From Liolophura sinensis (Eukaryota; Mollusca; Polyplacophora; Chitonida; Chitonidae): DNA of 64,000 nt. The translations under genes were made by a program, and so were the position numbers. The stretch covers positions 45,034 to 109,033 of the forward strand of contig NW_027018037.1 of NCBI RefSeq assembly GCF_032854445.1, read 5' to 3'. The notes under the pieces are model-generated. The model did not search any database, had not been told where the DNA came from, and saw nothing but the letters and a program-made list of their open reading frames with translations. The first letter of the stretch is position 1. The number at the start of each line of letters is the position of its first letter. This document shows positions 11,995 through 21,133 of this stretch, in pieces.

Positions 11995-12170
11995 TGCGCA
12001 AGGGTCTTGGCACCCAGCCATGTATTAGCTGTGGTCGAGGCGTTTAAAACCGATTTCGGCTTTGCATGGCCTGCGGATATAAAAGGGTCCAGACGTGTGA
12101 AAGGAAGTGGAGGCTCAAGGCTTTCTTGGACGAGTTCAAACGGCTGGCGGCTATCGAAATTTACAATTAG
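11995..12170 (+). pseudogene. Small zinc-ribbon protein remnant (Polinton)
   Basis: A short frame ends at 12168-12170 and encodes C-x2-C (CISCGRGV), ten residues, C-x2-C (CMACGYKR), then a basic helix-like tail (KAFLDEFKRLA). The same ORF, with the same Cys spacing, is found in copy 2 at 61154-61447. The copies are broken at different places: here by TAA at 12045-12047, there by TAG after the second Cys pair. Conservation of the Cys codons in both suggests a real small gene upstream of PolB. Its function is unknown; nucleic-acid binding is a guess from the fold. Confidence 0.55.
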
Positions 12171-12227
12171 AGAGATGCTTTTATTAGTATAATGATGATA
12201 TCGGCGCGTACAATGAGGCACCATCAA

Positions 12228-12820
12228 AAAGCGTGAGCACTACGGGAGGAGTTTGAGACGCTCATTGGTGTGCGGCCTAAGTACCCACGGTCCCGCAATG
12301 CCTTGGAAGAATTGCAGGGGATTCTCGACAGGCATAAAACGGCTGTGGCTGAGTGGAAGCAACTGCAAGACAACAAGAACTCAACCAGTAACGAAAAGTT
12401 GAAGCAAGACAACAAGAACTTCCTCAGTAACGAGGAGTTGGATGAATTGCTAGGCGGAATACAGGGTGAAAAGAAACTAGAATTCATTAACACCGGCAGG
12501 GCCATTAGGAATTTCCTCTGGGTCTGGAAGATGAACGTTGCCCGAAGGTGTTTGGATGGACCCAGTATCCTTCTTAGAAGAAATTCGAGCCATTATTCGC
12601 CAGAAGCTTGAAAAAGAGATCCTGGCACTCCAGGCTAAGTTCCAACTGGGCCTCAGGGTTTAGTTGCGAAAGGACAACGCCGATGGCATTGAACAGTATA
12701 CCAGCCCAGTGCTTCGCAGCAAAGAGGAGGCCCTCCTAGAGGCCGGTGACATTGACGGGGTTCTAGATAAGGCGTTCCCCACCATCCTTGGCTTATGGCC
12801 ATAAAGATGCGCCTCCTTGA
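12228..12820 (+). pseudogene. polB: Polinton PolB remnant with large internal deletion
   Basis: This is the N-terminal region of the protein-primed family B DNA polymerase, aligned over about 550 bp with copy 2 (61500-62087). It has two copies of the SNEELKQD-type repeat. A frameshift follows near 12530 and an in-frame TAG at 12661-12663. At about 12787 homology to copy 2 ends. One frame then reads LAYGHK, which resembles the extreme C-terminal TLAYGHYK motif of Polinton PolB, so almost the whole polymerase appears deleted. The gene is convergent with the integrase, as expected for a Polinton. Confidence 0.75.
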
Positions 12821-12869
12821 CGGCGCCCGCAGGATGGGCTGGAATAGATATCTTCTCGAAGAGGAACTA

Positions 12870-13964
12870 CTAGCGTCGTAGAACCCCATCCGGGGGAAAC
12901 TGAGTATCGGGAGGTACTATAAGCAACTCTTCACGAACGAAGCCCCGTCGCGGGCCATCCGACGTATCGTCTAGATAGTACAGCACGGGCTCATTAGGCT
13001 TTGAGACAGAGCGCACCAGCCGATATATCTCTAGAGACCACACAGGATCAATCGAGCGACGCCGACCGCCCTCCACCTCTCCAGGCTGGTAGAGATAACG
13101 AACGCCAACACCCTAGGGGATCTTCCGCTCATTAAGTCCAACGGGACGACCTGGAACCGTCGAGGAAGGCTTATGTGGCACCTCTTGTGCCTTGATGGCG
13201 TCTTTCGGCTTTTTACCGGTCAGTCTTGTTATTCAGACTCGTTGTCTCGTTATTCAGAGCGGCCACAACAGAGAGCAGCCGAGCCACCCATGCAGTAGAC
13301 CAATGTTCGGGAGGGAGGCGCATCTCCTGGACGTACTGATGTCCAAAGAGCCGGTCAGTCAGAGTACGGTTGAAACGTTCCACTATGCCTTGGTCTCGGT
13401 GGATATCCACGTGGCCTCGGCGGACTGTGACATCGTGTTTGGCCAGCAGTTGGCTCACTGCACCCATGAACTCGCGCCCAGGTTCAACTTGGAGAAGCTT
13501 AGGCCATCTCAGGGGTCCCCGCTTGTAAATGCAAGGGAGAGACCCTCAGCGACTTCTTTGGAATCTTTAGTAGCCAGAGGTTCCACCTCCTTAAAGCGAG
13601 AAGCGACATCAACAACTGTCAGCCCGTACTTTTACATCTTCCGGCCTCGCCGATCATGTGATAGAAATAGAAGATCGGCTTGGTGGATGTCATTCGGCGT
13701 GGAAACATCGAACATAGGCGTCAGTATTTTTCGGGGATGGGGCAGGTATATCTGCCTGATAGCCTGCTTTTTCAGCCAGGCCCGGACCACATCTTCGGAG
13801 ACTTTAGCCGCAGTGGCAAGTTTCTGGATGGCCGAGAGACCCTTCCAGTACCCACGAGGGATGTAGTAGATATTTGCCAGGCGAACAGACACCTTACTAG
13901 CCATGTCATCAAGGTAATCTAGCCGCCCTCTAACAGACCCTCTTTGAAGAGTTGCCACGTTCAT
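12870..13964 (-). pseudogene. int: Retroviral-type (rve) Polinton integrase, broken
   Basis: This enzyme would join Polinton ends to host DNA. The N-terminal part (13964-13632) has YYIPRGYWKGLSAIQKL and WLKKQAIRQIYLP, typical of Polinton integrases, then the core start with HQADLLF (first catalytic Asp). A TAA at 13632-13634 and a frameshift near 13510 follow. The second Asp block reads QVEPGREF, with Glu at 13483-13485 where Asp is expected. The third block is GIVERFNRTL (catalytic Glu kept). A TAG at 13113-13115 precedes the C-terminal chromo/SH3-like region ending RGFVREELLIVPPD. The frame is open upstream of 13964, so the start is undecided. Confidence 0.9.
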
Positions 13965-14183
13965 GGTATCCCGAAGAGAGATAACATCCCCAACCGAATT
14001 CCTCCACGGGGCTAAAATGGCTCTTCCTTTTTCTTCGAAAAAAAAGATGTTAATCCTCGCGGCGTATTTGCGTGCGCAGAACTACCTCACTACTAAGATC
14101 GTGCCTGCCATACGGCGAGGAGCTCGATGGCGAGTCCGGCACACTTAGTTCGGATTACTTGGTGAGTTTTGCGATTCCGTAAC
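13965..14183. other. Spacer or integrase N-terminal extension
   Basis: The integrase frame stays open on the minus strand to about 14100 without a clear start codon or recognised domain. No separate gene is evident. Confidence 0.4.
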
Positions 14184-14583
14184 TCACACCCCCACCACAC
14201 ACATTCTCAGGATGACGAAGGTTATCTCGCGGTATTTTTGTTCTTTACTAGGCACATAGAAATCGGAGAGTTGTGGCTCTGAGCGCAGCAGCGCCTCGCG
14301 TGCATTGCGTGTAAGAGTTTTGCCCGTGACCCTAGAATACCCTTGCAGCGTCGACATCTCGGAACGTTTGGACAGCGTGGCCCTGGCGGCGGACTTCATC
14401 ATTGATCCAGTCCAAGCGCTCAGTACGCTTTCGGGCCAATTTTTCCTGGGCGGCTTGGAGCTGCTCTACAGCGCGGTCATGGCGCCTCCGCTCTTCGTCG
14501 ACACCGGAACTCCTCAGCATCGAAAACATATAGTTGCTCCCGCTGAAGGCCAGAGCGTTTACGAGGGCGCCGCCCATCATCAT
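14184..14583 (-). pseudogene. Polinton-conserved protein with DVDxA and LSDFY motifs
   Basis: The first part (14583-14332, from ATG at 14583) has a small hydrophobic N-terminus, then an Arg/Glu-rich helix (DRAVEQLQAAQEKLARKR) and a block ending TFRDVDAA. After one frameshift near 14335 the frame continues as SRVTGKTLTR to EPQLSDFYVPSKEQKYREI and stops at 14184. I recognise the DVDxA and LSDFYxPSxxQ pattern from proteins that accompany Polinton capsid genes; no biochemical role is known to me. It sits in a run of minus-strand genes between integrase and capsid, so a virion role is likely but inferred. Confidence 0.65.
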
Positions 14584-14599
14584 TCGATGGAGGCCATTA

Positions 14600-14840
14600 C
14601 TACTTGATTATATTGGGAGGAAGGAGCCCCTGTTTAATTAGCAACTCCTTCGAAAACATGGCCAGGCCTACATCTGCAATGACCATGCCGACGTCCACGG
14701 GGTGTTAAGTCCAGCTTCGGGAGGGCACCTTTCAGTAACATCTGGCCGAGACGGGCGAACCCAGTAGCCAGGAGAGAGACCACAGCGGCGTGGTAGGCCG
14801 CGTTGACTAGCACTTTTCCGTCACTGGGTGGAGTAGACAT
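14600..14840 (-). pseudogene. Small Polinton protein with LPKLDLTP motif
   Basis: The gene starts at ATG 14840, inside the last codons of the upstream gene (20 bp overlap). It encodes GKVLVNAAYHAAVVSLLATG, a likely amphipathic or membrane-associated segment, then LLKGALPKLDLTP. One extra C in the run near 14700 shifts the frame; the continuing frame runs to TAG at 14600-14602. Length would be about 80 residues. The LDLTP pattern recurs in Polinton-associated proteins as I recall them. The function is unknown. Confidence 0.6.
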
Positions 14841-15321
14841 GTCGCTCTATATAGAAAGGGTCGCGACGTGTATTTAAATGGAGTTTCTGTTCTTGCGAAG
14901 GAACAGGCGTAATATCTTGTTGTGCTGTATCGCGGCTGCGCCACACGCGTAGCAACACTAACACTGCAAGGCTCCCAACGCCTAATAACGCCAGGGGCGC
15001 CCTCCAGTGGGTGATTTGGTGTGCCCGTTCGTTCGTAGAATCAAGTCGTTTCGCAAAATCTGTGGCTCCCCCCTCCTTCGTAGAATCTGGTTCCTTTGGC
15101 TGTTTCTTAGTAGAATCAGCTGCGCCAGACAAAGCAGCCTTAGCTTCGCGAAGCTCGTCCTTGAGCTTTTCAGCCTTGGCCTTTCTCGCTGCAGCACCCG
15201 CTCGACCCGCAAGGACCTTTTGGGGATTCTTCGCAGGGCCGTCATTCGTAGAATCCGCTGTGACCCTCTCCACTTCCTTCGAGCCTTCCGTATTCGTTGT
15301 ACTCATGTTCCTCTGGATCAT
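14821..15321 (-). CDS. Lys/Ala-rich helical protein with one TM segment (Polinton)
   Basis: This uninterrupted 166-residue frame is one of the few intact genes of the element. An N-terminal Ser/Thr-rich stretch is followed by a basic helical segment (AGRAGAAARKAKAEKLKDEL), which could bind DNA or form a coiled coil. A hydrophobic span (LALLGVGSLAVLVLLRVW, about residues 110-128) and a short charged tail follow. The second ATG (MSTTNTEG) may be the real start. It overlaps the next gene by 20 bp. A minor virion or membrane protein is plausible; this is inference. Confidence 0.62.
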   Translation of the reverse strand: MIQRNMSTTNTEGSKEVERVTADSTNDGPAKNPQKVLAGRAGAAARKAKAEKLKDELREAKAALSGAADSTKKQPKEPDSTKEGGATDFAKRLDSTNERAHQITHWRAPLALLGVGSLAVLVLLRVWRSRDTAQQDITPVPSQEQKLHLNTRRDPFYIERHVYSTQ

Positions 15322-15797
15322 ACGGCTTATTTCTAGGACAGCAGTGGTGTTTAAATGAGCAGTGGTCAGCTAAGTACTTAACATAGCAGTAGTACAGCCA
15401 GCAGCTAGCACTGCTAATCACCGCTTCAACAAATGGGTCGGTGGCGAGCTGTGCCATGAGCATTGATTCTCGGGTGGGATAGGTAGGGTAGGAGCCAGCT
15501 GGCCGCCCTTACATATGATCTCAAGAACATACCTCCGAGACCGTTAATTTTCCGCGCACCGAGCTTAGCGTCGTACCGGGAGTACAACCTTTCAACGTCT
15601 TCATCGCTAATGGCGTCGATCTCAGCGGCTGTTACGTCTTTTCCCAGATATCGCTTGGCCTGCCCACCCGCCGCAAGTGACGCCAGCCTATCCCTGAGCT
15701 GCCGTGCATCATCTTGTTGGCTTCGGCCGGGCTGTTGGCTGAGCCCGGGCTCCTTATCTGCGCCCAGAATCTCGTCAATAAGCTCGTCGGTATTCAT
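15322..15797 (-). pseudogene. Polinton helical protein with C-terminal hydrophobic segment
   Basis: The frame from ATG 15797 begins MNTDELIDEILGADKE, has a Gln/Ser-rich linker, then AAEIDAISDEDVERLYSRYD, a helix-rich block seen next to Polinton capsid genes. Near 15490 a frameshift diverts it. The alternative frame continues with ESMLMAQLATDPFVEAVIS and a hydrophobic span (SCWLYYCYVKYLA) at about 15463-15350. It lies 28 bp downstream of the capsid gene on the same strand. The function is unknown. Confidence 0.58.
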
Positions 15798-15825
15798 GGC
15801 GTCATCAATAAAGCGCGCCAGAAAT

Positions 15826-17085
15826 CTACCATTCTAGATGTAAAGCTTTGCGTCCATGTTCACATAGATATACGTTCAACACGCCGGGCTCTTCTCTCTC
15901 TTTTGTCACCTGTTTAATCCCCTCGCTGGCGTTCATCACGCGCCTCCCACTGCCATGCAGCTCGTCAAAGTCGCTTGTCCTCAGGTCAAGCCAGAAGGCG
16001 TGCTTGGACGTCAAGAACTCTTCCAGGAACACGTTTGCCAGGCCTAAGGCTTTTACGACCCTGGCCACCTCAGGGTCCCCCTTTCGTAGGGGTGAGCTGG
16101 TGAAGAACTTGATGACCTCGCCCCATTGCTGGTACGCCCGCATGCCCTGGCTGTACAGCTGATTGGGGACCCCTTCTATTGTGACTTCTACTTTGGTGAT
16201 CGTTGGGTTGTAGAAGGATTCCGACCTCCTCCCCCACGGGGTTCCTTTAGCCTTGAACAGCATGAGGATGCCCTTCATTGCTCTCGTGGGCGTGTTCAGG
16301 TTTATGTTCCAGAGAGTATCAGACTTCTCCTTCACAAACTTTCGGTGGTGGAGGACGCGATCATACAGTATGGAGACGCCCCCGGCAAACTGGGTGCGGA
16401 TCTGTCTAGCGAGCTCCTCTTTGGTGACCATATCGAACTCCAGGCTGATGTTGTCGATGGTGTAAGTCGCGTCGGCATCGTCTGTTGTCTTTATGACCCG
16501 GCCGTAATTGTTGAACGTCTGTTCGTACTCCAGTCGGTCAGCCAAGGCACTCTGGTAGAATGGCATGTGGCTATCTAGAAGCTCAAAGTCTAGGGAAATG
16601 TGGAACCGGTTGCCAAAGGCGTGAGCGATGGCATTTTCTCCAGCATCGTCGTCACATACGTCCTCCGATCCGACTCGAATTTTAAGCATGTTTTCGCTGC
16701 CGATGCCTTAGTAGGCCGCATTCCGCCGTTCGTTTTTGGTCAGCCATAAGTCGCCGTAGCAATGAAACACATCAGAGTCGTCGATGGACATTACCCCATT
16801 CCCGCTGATTCTGATCGTGGTTTTCTTGACTACTGCGCGTCCGAGATTCCCGACCACTGTGGCGTTCGGGTCGGATGAATTGATCGTGATCGAGAAGGCC
16901 AAGCGCACGGTAACGGGCACAATGAGGTCATTTGTGCCGAGGTTGGGGAAGCGGACCAAGAGTTGTTGATTCTGGTCGATCGTACCCGGGTTATTGGTGA
17001 CGACCACGGACTGCCGTTCACCTTGTACCCCGGGAGGCTTACGGAGTGTTCTGAAGGGGTTTAGCCTGCGTCCGTATGCATCCAT
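15826..17085 (-). pseudogene. mcp: Polinton/adintovirus major capsid protein (double jelly-roll), one in-frame stop
   Basis: Two consecutive open segments in one frame (17085-16708 and 16707-15826) total about 419 codons, close to the usual length of a Polinton major capsid protein. They are separated only by a TAA at 16708-16710. Recognised landmarks are VVKKTTIRISGNGVMSIDD before the stop and the block with FHISLDFELLDSHMPFYQS, YTIDNISLEFDMVT and TKVEVTIEGVPNQLYSQGM after it. This protein would trimerise into pseudo-hexameric capsomers. Apart from the single stop no break is visible. It is divergent from the plus-strand gene at 17127, with a 41 bp gap. Family assignment is by recognition of these blocks; a structure search would confirm it. 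Confidence 0.82.
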
Positions 17086-17126
17086 TGTGTATTGAAGGCA
17101 TACCTTGAATGTTCAATACGAGGATT
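17086..17126. promoter_or_regulatory. Divergent intergenic region with inverted repeat
   Basis: GTATTGAA at 17089-17096 and TTCAATAC at 17112-17119 form a perfect 8 bp inverted repeat with a 15 bp spacer, between the capsid start (minus, 17085) and the next gene start (plus, 17127). The symmetric position suggests a shared control site; this is inference. Confidence 0.4.
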
Positions 17127-18440
17127 ATGGCAGACTATGACTTTGATAACCCGGCGTTCGACGACAACCGAGAGGACAACAACGACGACGAGCAGACCCC
17201 TCTCCTTGCAGGTGATAATGTTCCCGAGCAACAAAGCCGGGGAGCGACCGCCAGAAACGTTAAACGAGAGCTGACGCAGGCCGCCGTTAATGATTTTTAC
17301 GATGCGTTGGCGAAGGCGGATCCCAACCTTACCCCCCTCTTTCGCGATTACACGAAGTTTGAGGTTGTCCAAGGGTGTCTGCGACTCGTGGCCCACCCCA
17401 ATCTCGACATCATCACCAAACGAACAGGTGAACCGCTAGCCATCTCAACAGTCGCCAATAAAGGAGGGATTAATGTTGTTAGTGGGGAAAGGGGGCTGGG
17501 CTTTATAGATTGGAAGAGCAAAACCAAAGAACAGACATCGTTACATCCGGCAGCAGTCGCAGCCCTGGAGACAACGAGTTCAGAACTCGGTGCCGCGGCC
17601 GGCGAGGCAGATACCATGGAGCTGAAGGATTTAAGCCAACCAGCGAAAAAGGCCGCTGATGCTGTCCACACACTGGAAACAAGCTTGACGAAGAGTGAGG
17701 TCGGGCGGGCTCTTGAAACGATAAACAACCCTCCTCTTCCCATGCAAGAACTTCTAGGGCTTGACAAGGCACTGCAGACCTCGGAAGGCGAACACGCGAA
17801 TAACCTCGCCAAGCTGTTAAGTCTCGATAAGGGCACTGCAAAACAAAAACAGAAGTTGGAGGAGGCGCCTGATGAATTCTGTCGGCGTCGGATCGCAGAC
17901 CGGATAAGGAATCTCGAGGACGAGAGGGTGGCCCGTCTCGAAGCAGCCTCTTTATCAGCCGAAGCCCTGCGCACGCAAATACGCCGCATCAAGCAGACGA
18001 TCAATCGCATCTTACACAAGGATACCACTCTGGTCGAGCGCGTCCGCACCCTCTTCCGGCAGCAGGGAATAACCGTGGTCTCCATTCTCACGGCAATTGG
18101 GATGGCGATCTCGACACTGGGGCTAGCGATAAAGTTGGCGCTGACTGGCGGGTCCGTCGGGGGCATCTAGCCAACGCCACCTCCATCCGACGGGCGTGGT
18201 CTTAAAGAATGGGTGAAGAAGCGTCTCCAGTCCCTGGCGCGCGCCCTTGGCAAGCTGGCTGGGAAGGCTGCCGCTGCGATTCCGGGTATTATTGGCAGTA
18301 TCGTGTCCTCGCTACTGAACCTTCTCGGGAAAGCGGCTGGGTGGCTGACCGATAATGTCTGGGCTCTAGTCGTCGCAGTAGGTGGCCTAATGCTCGTGGC
18401 TGTTCGCAAGTATTTAACGCGTAGTCCACAGCAGCAGTAA
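17127..18440 (+). pseudogene. Long coiled-coil protein with C-terminal membrane segments (Polinton), one in-frame stop
   Basis: The plus-strand gene probably starts at ATG 17127 (MADYDFDNPAFDD), the second ATG of the frame. It has an acidic N-terminus, a globular part, a long Lys/Glu-rich helical region (about residues 200-310), then EQ/RQQGITVVSILTAIGMAI, a hydrophobic segment, and a TAG at 18168-18170. The same frame continues to 18440 with LKEWVKKRLQ, Ala-rich helices, ALPG-like AIPGIIGSIVSSLLNLL and a final hydrophobic span. I recall proteins with this ending in many aquatic invertebrate Polintons. The total is about 437 codons. A membrane-active or entry-related virion role would fit but is not shown. 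Only one lesion is visible. Confidence 0.7.
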
Positions 18441-18542
18441 GCCGATACAAACCCCAGCGACGACGATGGCTGTCTTCTCCGCATCGTGATTCTTTTGGTT
18501 TGGAAAAAGGGGTTTTTGTTTGCCTCCGGCACCAGCAACATG

Positions 18543-19086
18543 TTAAACGCGCGCGGTGGGTGGTGGGACGCTTTCTTGTGGCTTTACCATCCCGTGGTCA
18601 GGTGCGCGCATGTGCAAAGTGGCCGGCACTTTAACGTTCACACCCTCATTGGCGCCTAGCTTCTGGTCATCTGTGGCCACGACGATTTTGTTGTTGTAGT
18701 TCGCCACATGGCCGATCTGCAGAAGCATGTCGTTGAGGGCCCTATATAGGCCTATGCCATACACAAAGTCTACAACACTGTAGCACGTCCTGGTAGCGTT
18801 TGATAGCAGTCGGAAGGTCGACCAGAAAGGAAATAGCGTCTTCAACGTCCGCGGCAAACTGTTTTTGCGCGTCGAAGGCTGTGTCCGTGCCTAGAATACG
18901 CGCCCTTGTTTGCGCTTGGTCCCCTGAAATAGCCCACACATATGTCCGGATGGAATCGTTTAGGCTCTCTACGCCCGGCTGCGTGAATCCTTGGGATATG
19001 TCGACAATGAACGACGCCCAAGCCTCCTCGGCGTCCTGCTCGATGTAGACGACGTGGAGCGTTGTAGGCTTTCTAGGGAACGACAT
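18543..19086 (-). pseudogene. Unrecognised Polinton gene, one frameshift
   Basis: From ATG 19086 the frame encodes about 100 residues (MSFPRKPTTLHVVYIEQDAE to LPTAIKRYQD). A single frameshift near 18780 moves the reading into another frame (CYSVVDFVYGIGLYRALNDM) that ends at 18543. Combined length would be about 180 residues. No motif is recognised. It lies on the minus strand downstream of the next gene with a 36 bp gap, so the two may share a transcript. Confidence 0.5.
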
Positions 19087-19121
19087 CCTGCTCGGATCGA
19101 AGGTCTCATTTCCGTGACAAA

Positions 19122-19644
19122 TTAATATGTCACTCCGAGGCCGTGATTCACACCACTGCGCCTCCAGTCTGTGTGCGTATCTACGTGTAACAACCTACAA
19201 ATCCTCTCGTAGCCCCTCTTGTCGTAGGGGTTGTCGAATGTCGCCCACGCTCTGTCTTGCGGCAGGGGGGCCTTTATCTTTTCCAACATCCGCCTAACTT
19301 GGTAATAAACATGGAACGTGTACAGGGCCCTTTTTCGTTGGTCAGGGGCGGAAAGATGGTCTTTTGCAGATACGCCACAGCCCGTGGTTCACTTGGTTCT
19401 GCCAGAATTGCATAGGATTGGTGTTCCAGGCCTGAACAATGGAATTGCTGGTTATCTTTGGCAGCCGGTACTTGGCCAACACATCTGTGAACTGGACCGG
19501 AAAGGCCTTCCTTTCATCGATGTAGATGTCAAATCGCCTGAGCTGCTCTGCGTGGGTTTGGATTCTATGAAATGCCCCGGCCTTGTAAGTGGGCTCTCTA
19601 TTGAACCTGTAAGCCTTGCTGTTCATTGTGGCTAAGATGTTCAT
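19122..19644 (-). pseudogene. Polinton-conserved protein with NPxxFWQNQ motif, frameshifted
   Basis: The frame from ATG 19644 (or 19626) carries WNTNPMQFWQNQVNHGLW, a pattern I recall from Polinton-associated proteins. A frameshift at about 19345 diverts it. The last third, in another frame, has YTFHVYYQVRRMLEKI, then FDNPYDKRGYERICRL and the ending NHGLGVTY before TAA at 19122-19124. Expected length is about 170 residues. The C-terminal pattern (NPYD, YERIC, GLG-Y) is typical of the same family. The function is unknown. Its start overlaps the start of the divergent penton-like gene. Confidence 0.65.
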
Positions 19645-20297
19645 CACATTGACTGACGTTCTAAATGGGGCACAGCACACGCTGCCTTATGCCCTTAACA
19701 TCCTCGAAGGCCGCCTTAAAACCGCCCTTCGCGAGATAACATTCTACACGGCCTGGGTGAATATCCCCACCGGAGTGGGCTTCTTGCTTGATGGCAAACG
19801 TGTTGAAGTGGCGACGGGCTACTACAATGTCTGTACGCTGGACAAGGACATATTCAGCCCGCATGGGGTTTTTCTGGGATTGAATGAAGCCACGGTCCGC
19901 TTAGTCCTTACCCTCCCTAGAAATGCCTTCATAATGCTCCAAGTGCTTGCCCCAGTCTTAGGGTTCTCCGACGGGGTGACGCCCATAGGAGGGGCTGTGG
20001 AGGGTGAAAAGCTTCCTAACTTAGTCTCACACAAAAAAAGTCTTTGTGCATTTAGATGAACTGAGCACCTCAGAAAACGTGAGAATAACCTCAGATTTCG
20101 GTGGCGGTTCCACACTACTTAAAGCCATCGCCGTGACTGGTGAAGGGATTAACTGCGGGAAGACGGTTTCATTTCCCAACCCAAAGTACAAAGCTTTGCG
20201 CGCCGACTATATAACGCACTTGACCGTGGCGCTTTCAGATAAAGACGGCAAGTATATGAATGTAGGGTACCTCAGTGGTACCCTAGAAATACAATGA
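19637..20297 (+). pseudogene. Polinton minor capsid (penton-like) protein, one frameshift
   Basis: I chose ATG 19637 (MFITLTDVLNG) because the upstream part of the frame lacks an ATG. The N-terminal half carries ITFYTAWVNIPTG, TGYYNVCTLDKDIFSPHGV and LAPVLGFSDG, blocks typical of the single jelly-roll penton-like minor capsid protein of Polintons and adintoviruses. In an A run near 20035 the frame shifts. The second half runs from VHLDELSTSENV to VGYLSGTLEIQ and stops at 20297. Total length is about 220 residues, normal for the family. The protein would form the pentameric vertices. The homopolymer shift is the only break seen. Confidence 0.78.
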
Positions 20298-21123
20298 GTA
20301 TGGTGGACGTAGCCGGTCCCAAGTCTGCGTGCCTTCTTTAAGCGACTTGGCAGATGTGTCGGAGTTCGAACTTCAAGGCCAGGAAGGTAAAATCTACGCC
20401 TTTCAGTTTCAAAGTGGCAAGTACAACCGCAAAAAGATTACGTGGGGGCAAGCAGAACCTGCCACGTTTGCTTCCCTTGAAGATGTCTCATCCACTGCAG
20501 AGCAAGAGCGCAGGTCGCCGTCTGAGGTGAATGAAGAATAAAAACTCTCATTAATTCGCTTTGAAGATCGCTTTGTTCTTACCAGAGCTCGCGACACCGA
20601 TTGGTGGATAGATGTGAAGGTGACCCCGATGTCGGTCCAGATCACCGTGATCGATGTGAAAAAAGTTTTCAACTCCGGAACCTATTTCGTGTCGTACGTA
20701 GCAACCGGCAGCTGTCTTCTAGATTGGGACAGAAGAGGCCACTTCGTACTAATGGCGTCGCCAGTGGGAGGGTCCGTGCGTCTTACCGCGCAAACCGATT
20801 TTAAGGCCGCACTACCACTAAACCCTGGATCTATACTTATCTTCGAACTCATACTTGGCGCGGGCAGTCGCCATTGCACCTTGATTACCGGGTTGAAAAT
20901 AAGGTGGCCTGTAGAGCACAATGGAAAGGATCTCAGACTTATGATCAAATTACCGGCCCAGGGCGACCCAGTCATCCGGAGCTCTCTCGAGGCTAAACGA
21001 GTCGTCACAGGGAGCATTTTAAATCTCGATAAAATTTATGTAGAGTGCGGCATAGGCCTTCGCCTCTTTCGTGTTAGTAGTCACGAGGACAATTTAGAGT
21101 TGTCCGACGTTATTCATTCGTAG
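20294..21123 (+). pseudogene. Unrecognised Polinton gene downstream of penton
   Basis: The ATG at 20294 overlaps the penton stop (ATGA), which indicates a compact translational unit. A frameshift near 20325 moves reading into the frame of LSDLADVSEFELQGQEGKIY. An in-frame TAA at 20539-20541 precedes a further 190 codons (FEDRFVLTRARDTDWWIDV to DNLELSDVIHS). The later part looks beta-rich with few charged repeats, which would suit a structural protein. No family is recognised. Predicted length is about 275 residues. Confidence 0.55.
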
Positions 21124-21133
21124 GACGGACAAT

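Noticed and set aside
13192-13866. Plus-strand ORF of 224 residues
   Set aside because: It is antisense to the integrase and has no recognisable domain.
12870-13964. Retrovirus or LTR retrotransposon
   Set aside because: The integrase alone is retroviral in type; no RT, protease or LTR accompanies it, and its neighbours are Polinton genes.
17348-18166. Minus-strand ORF of 272 residues
   Set aside because: It is antisense to the well-supported plus-strand Polinton gene at 17127-18440 and has a Ser/Arg-rich shadow composition.
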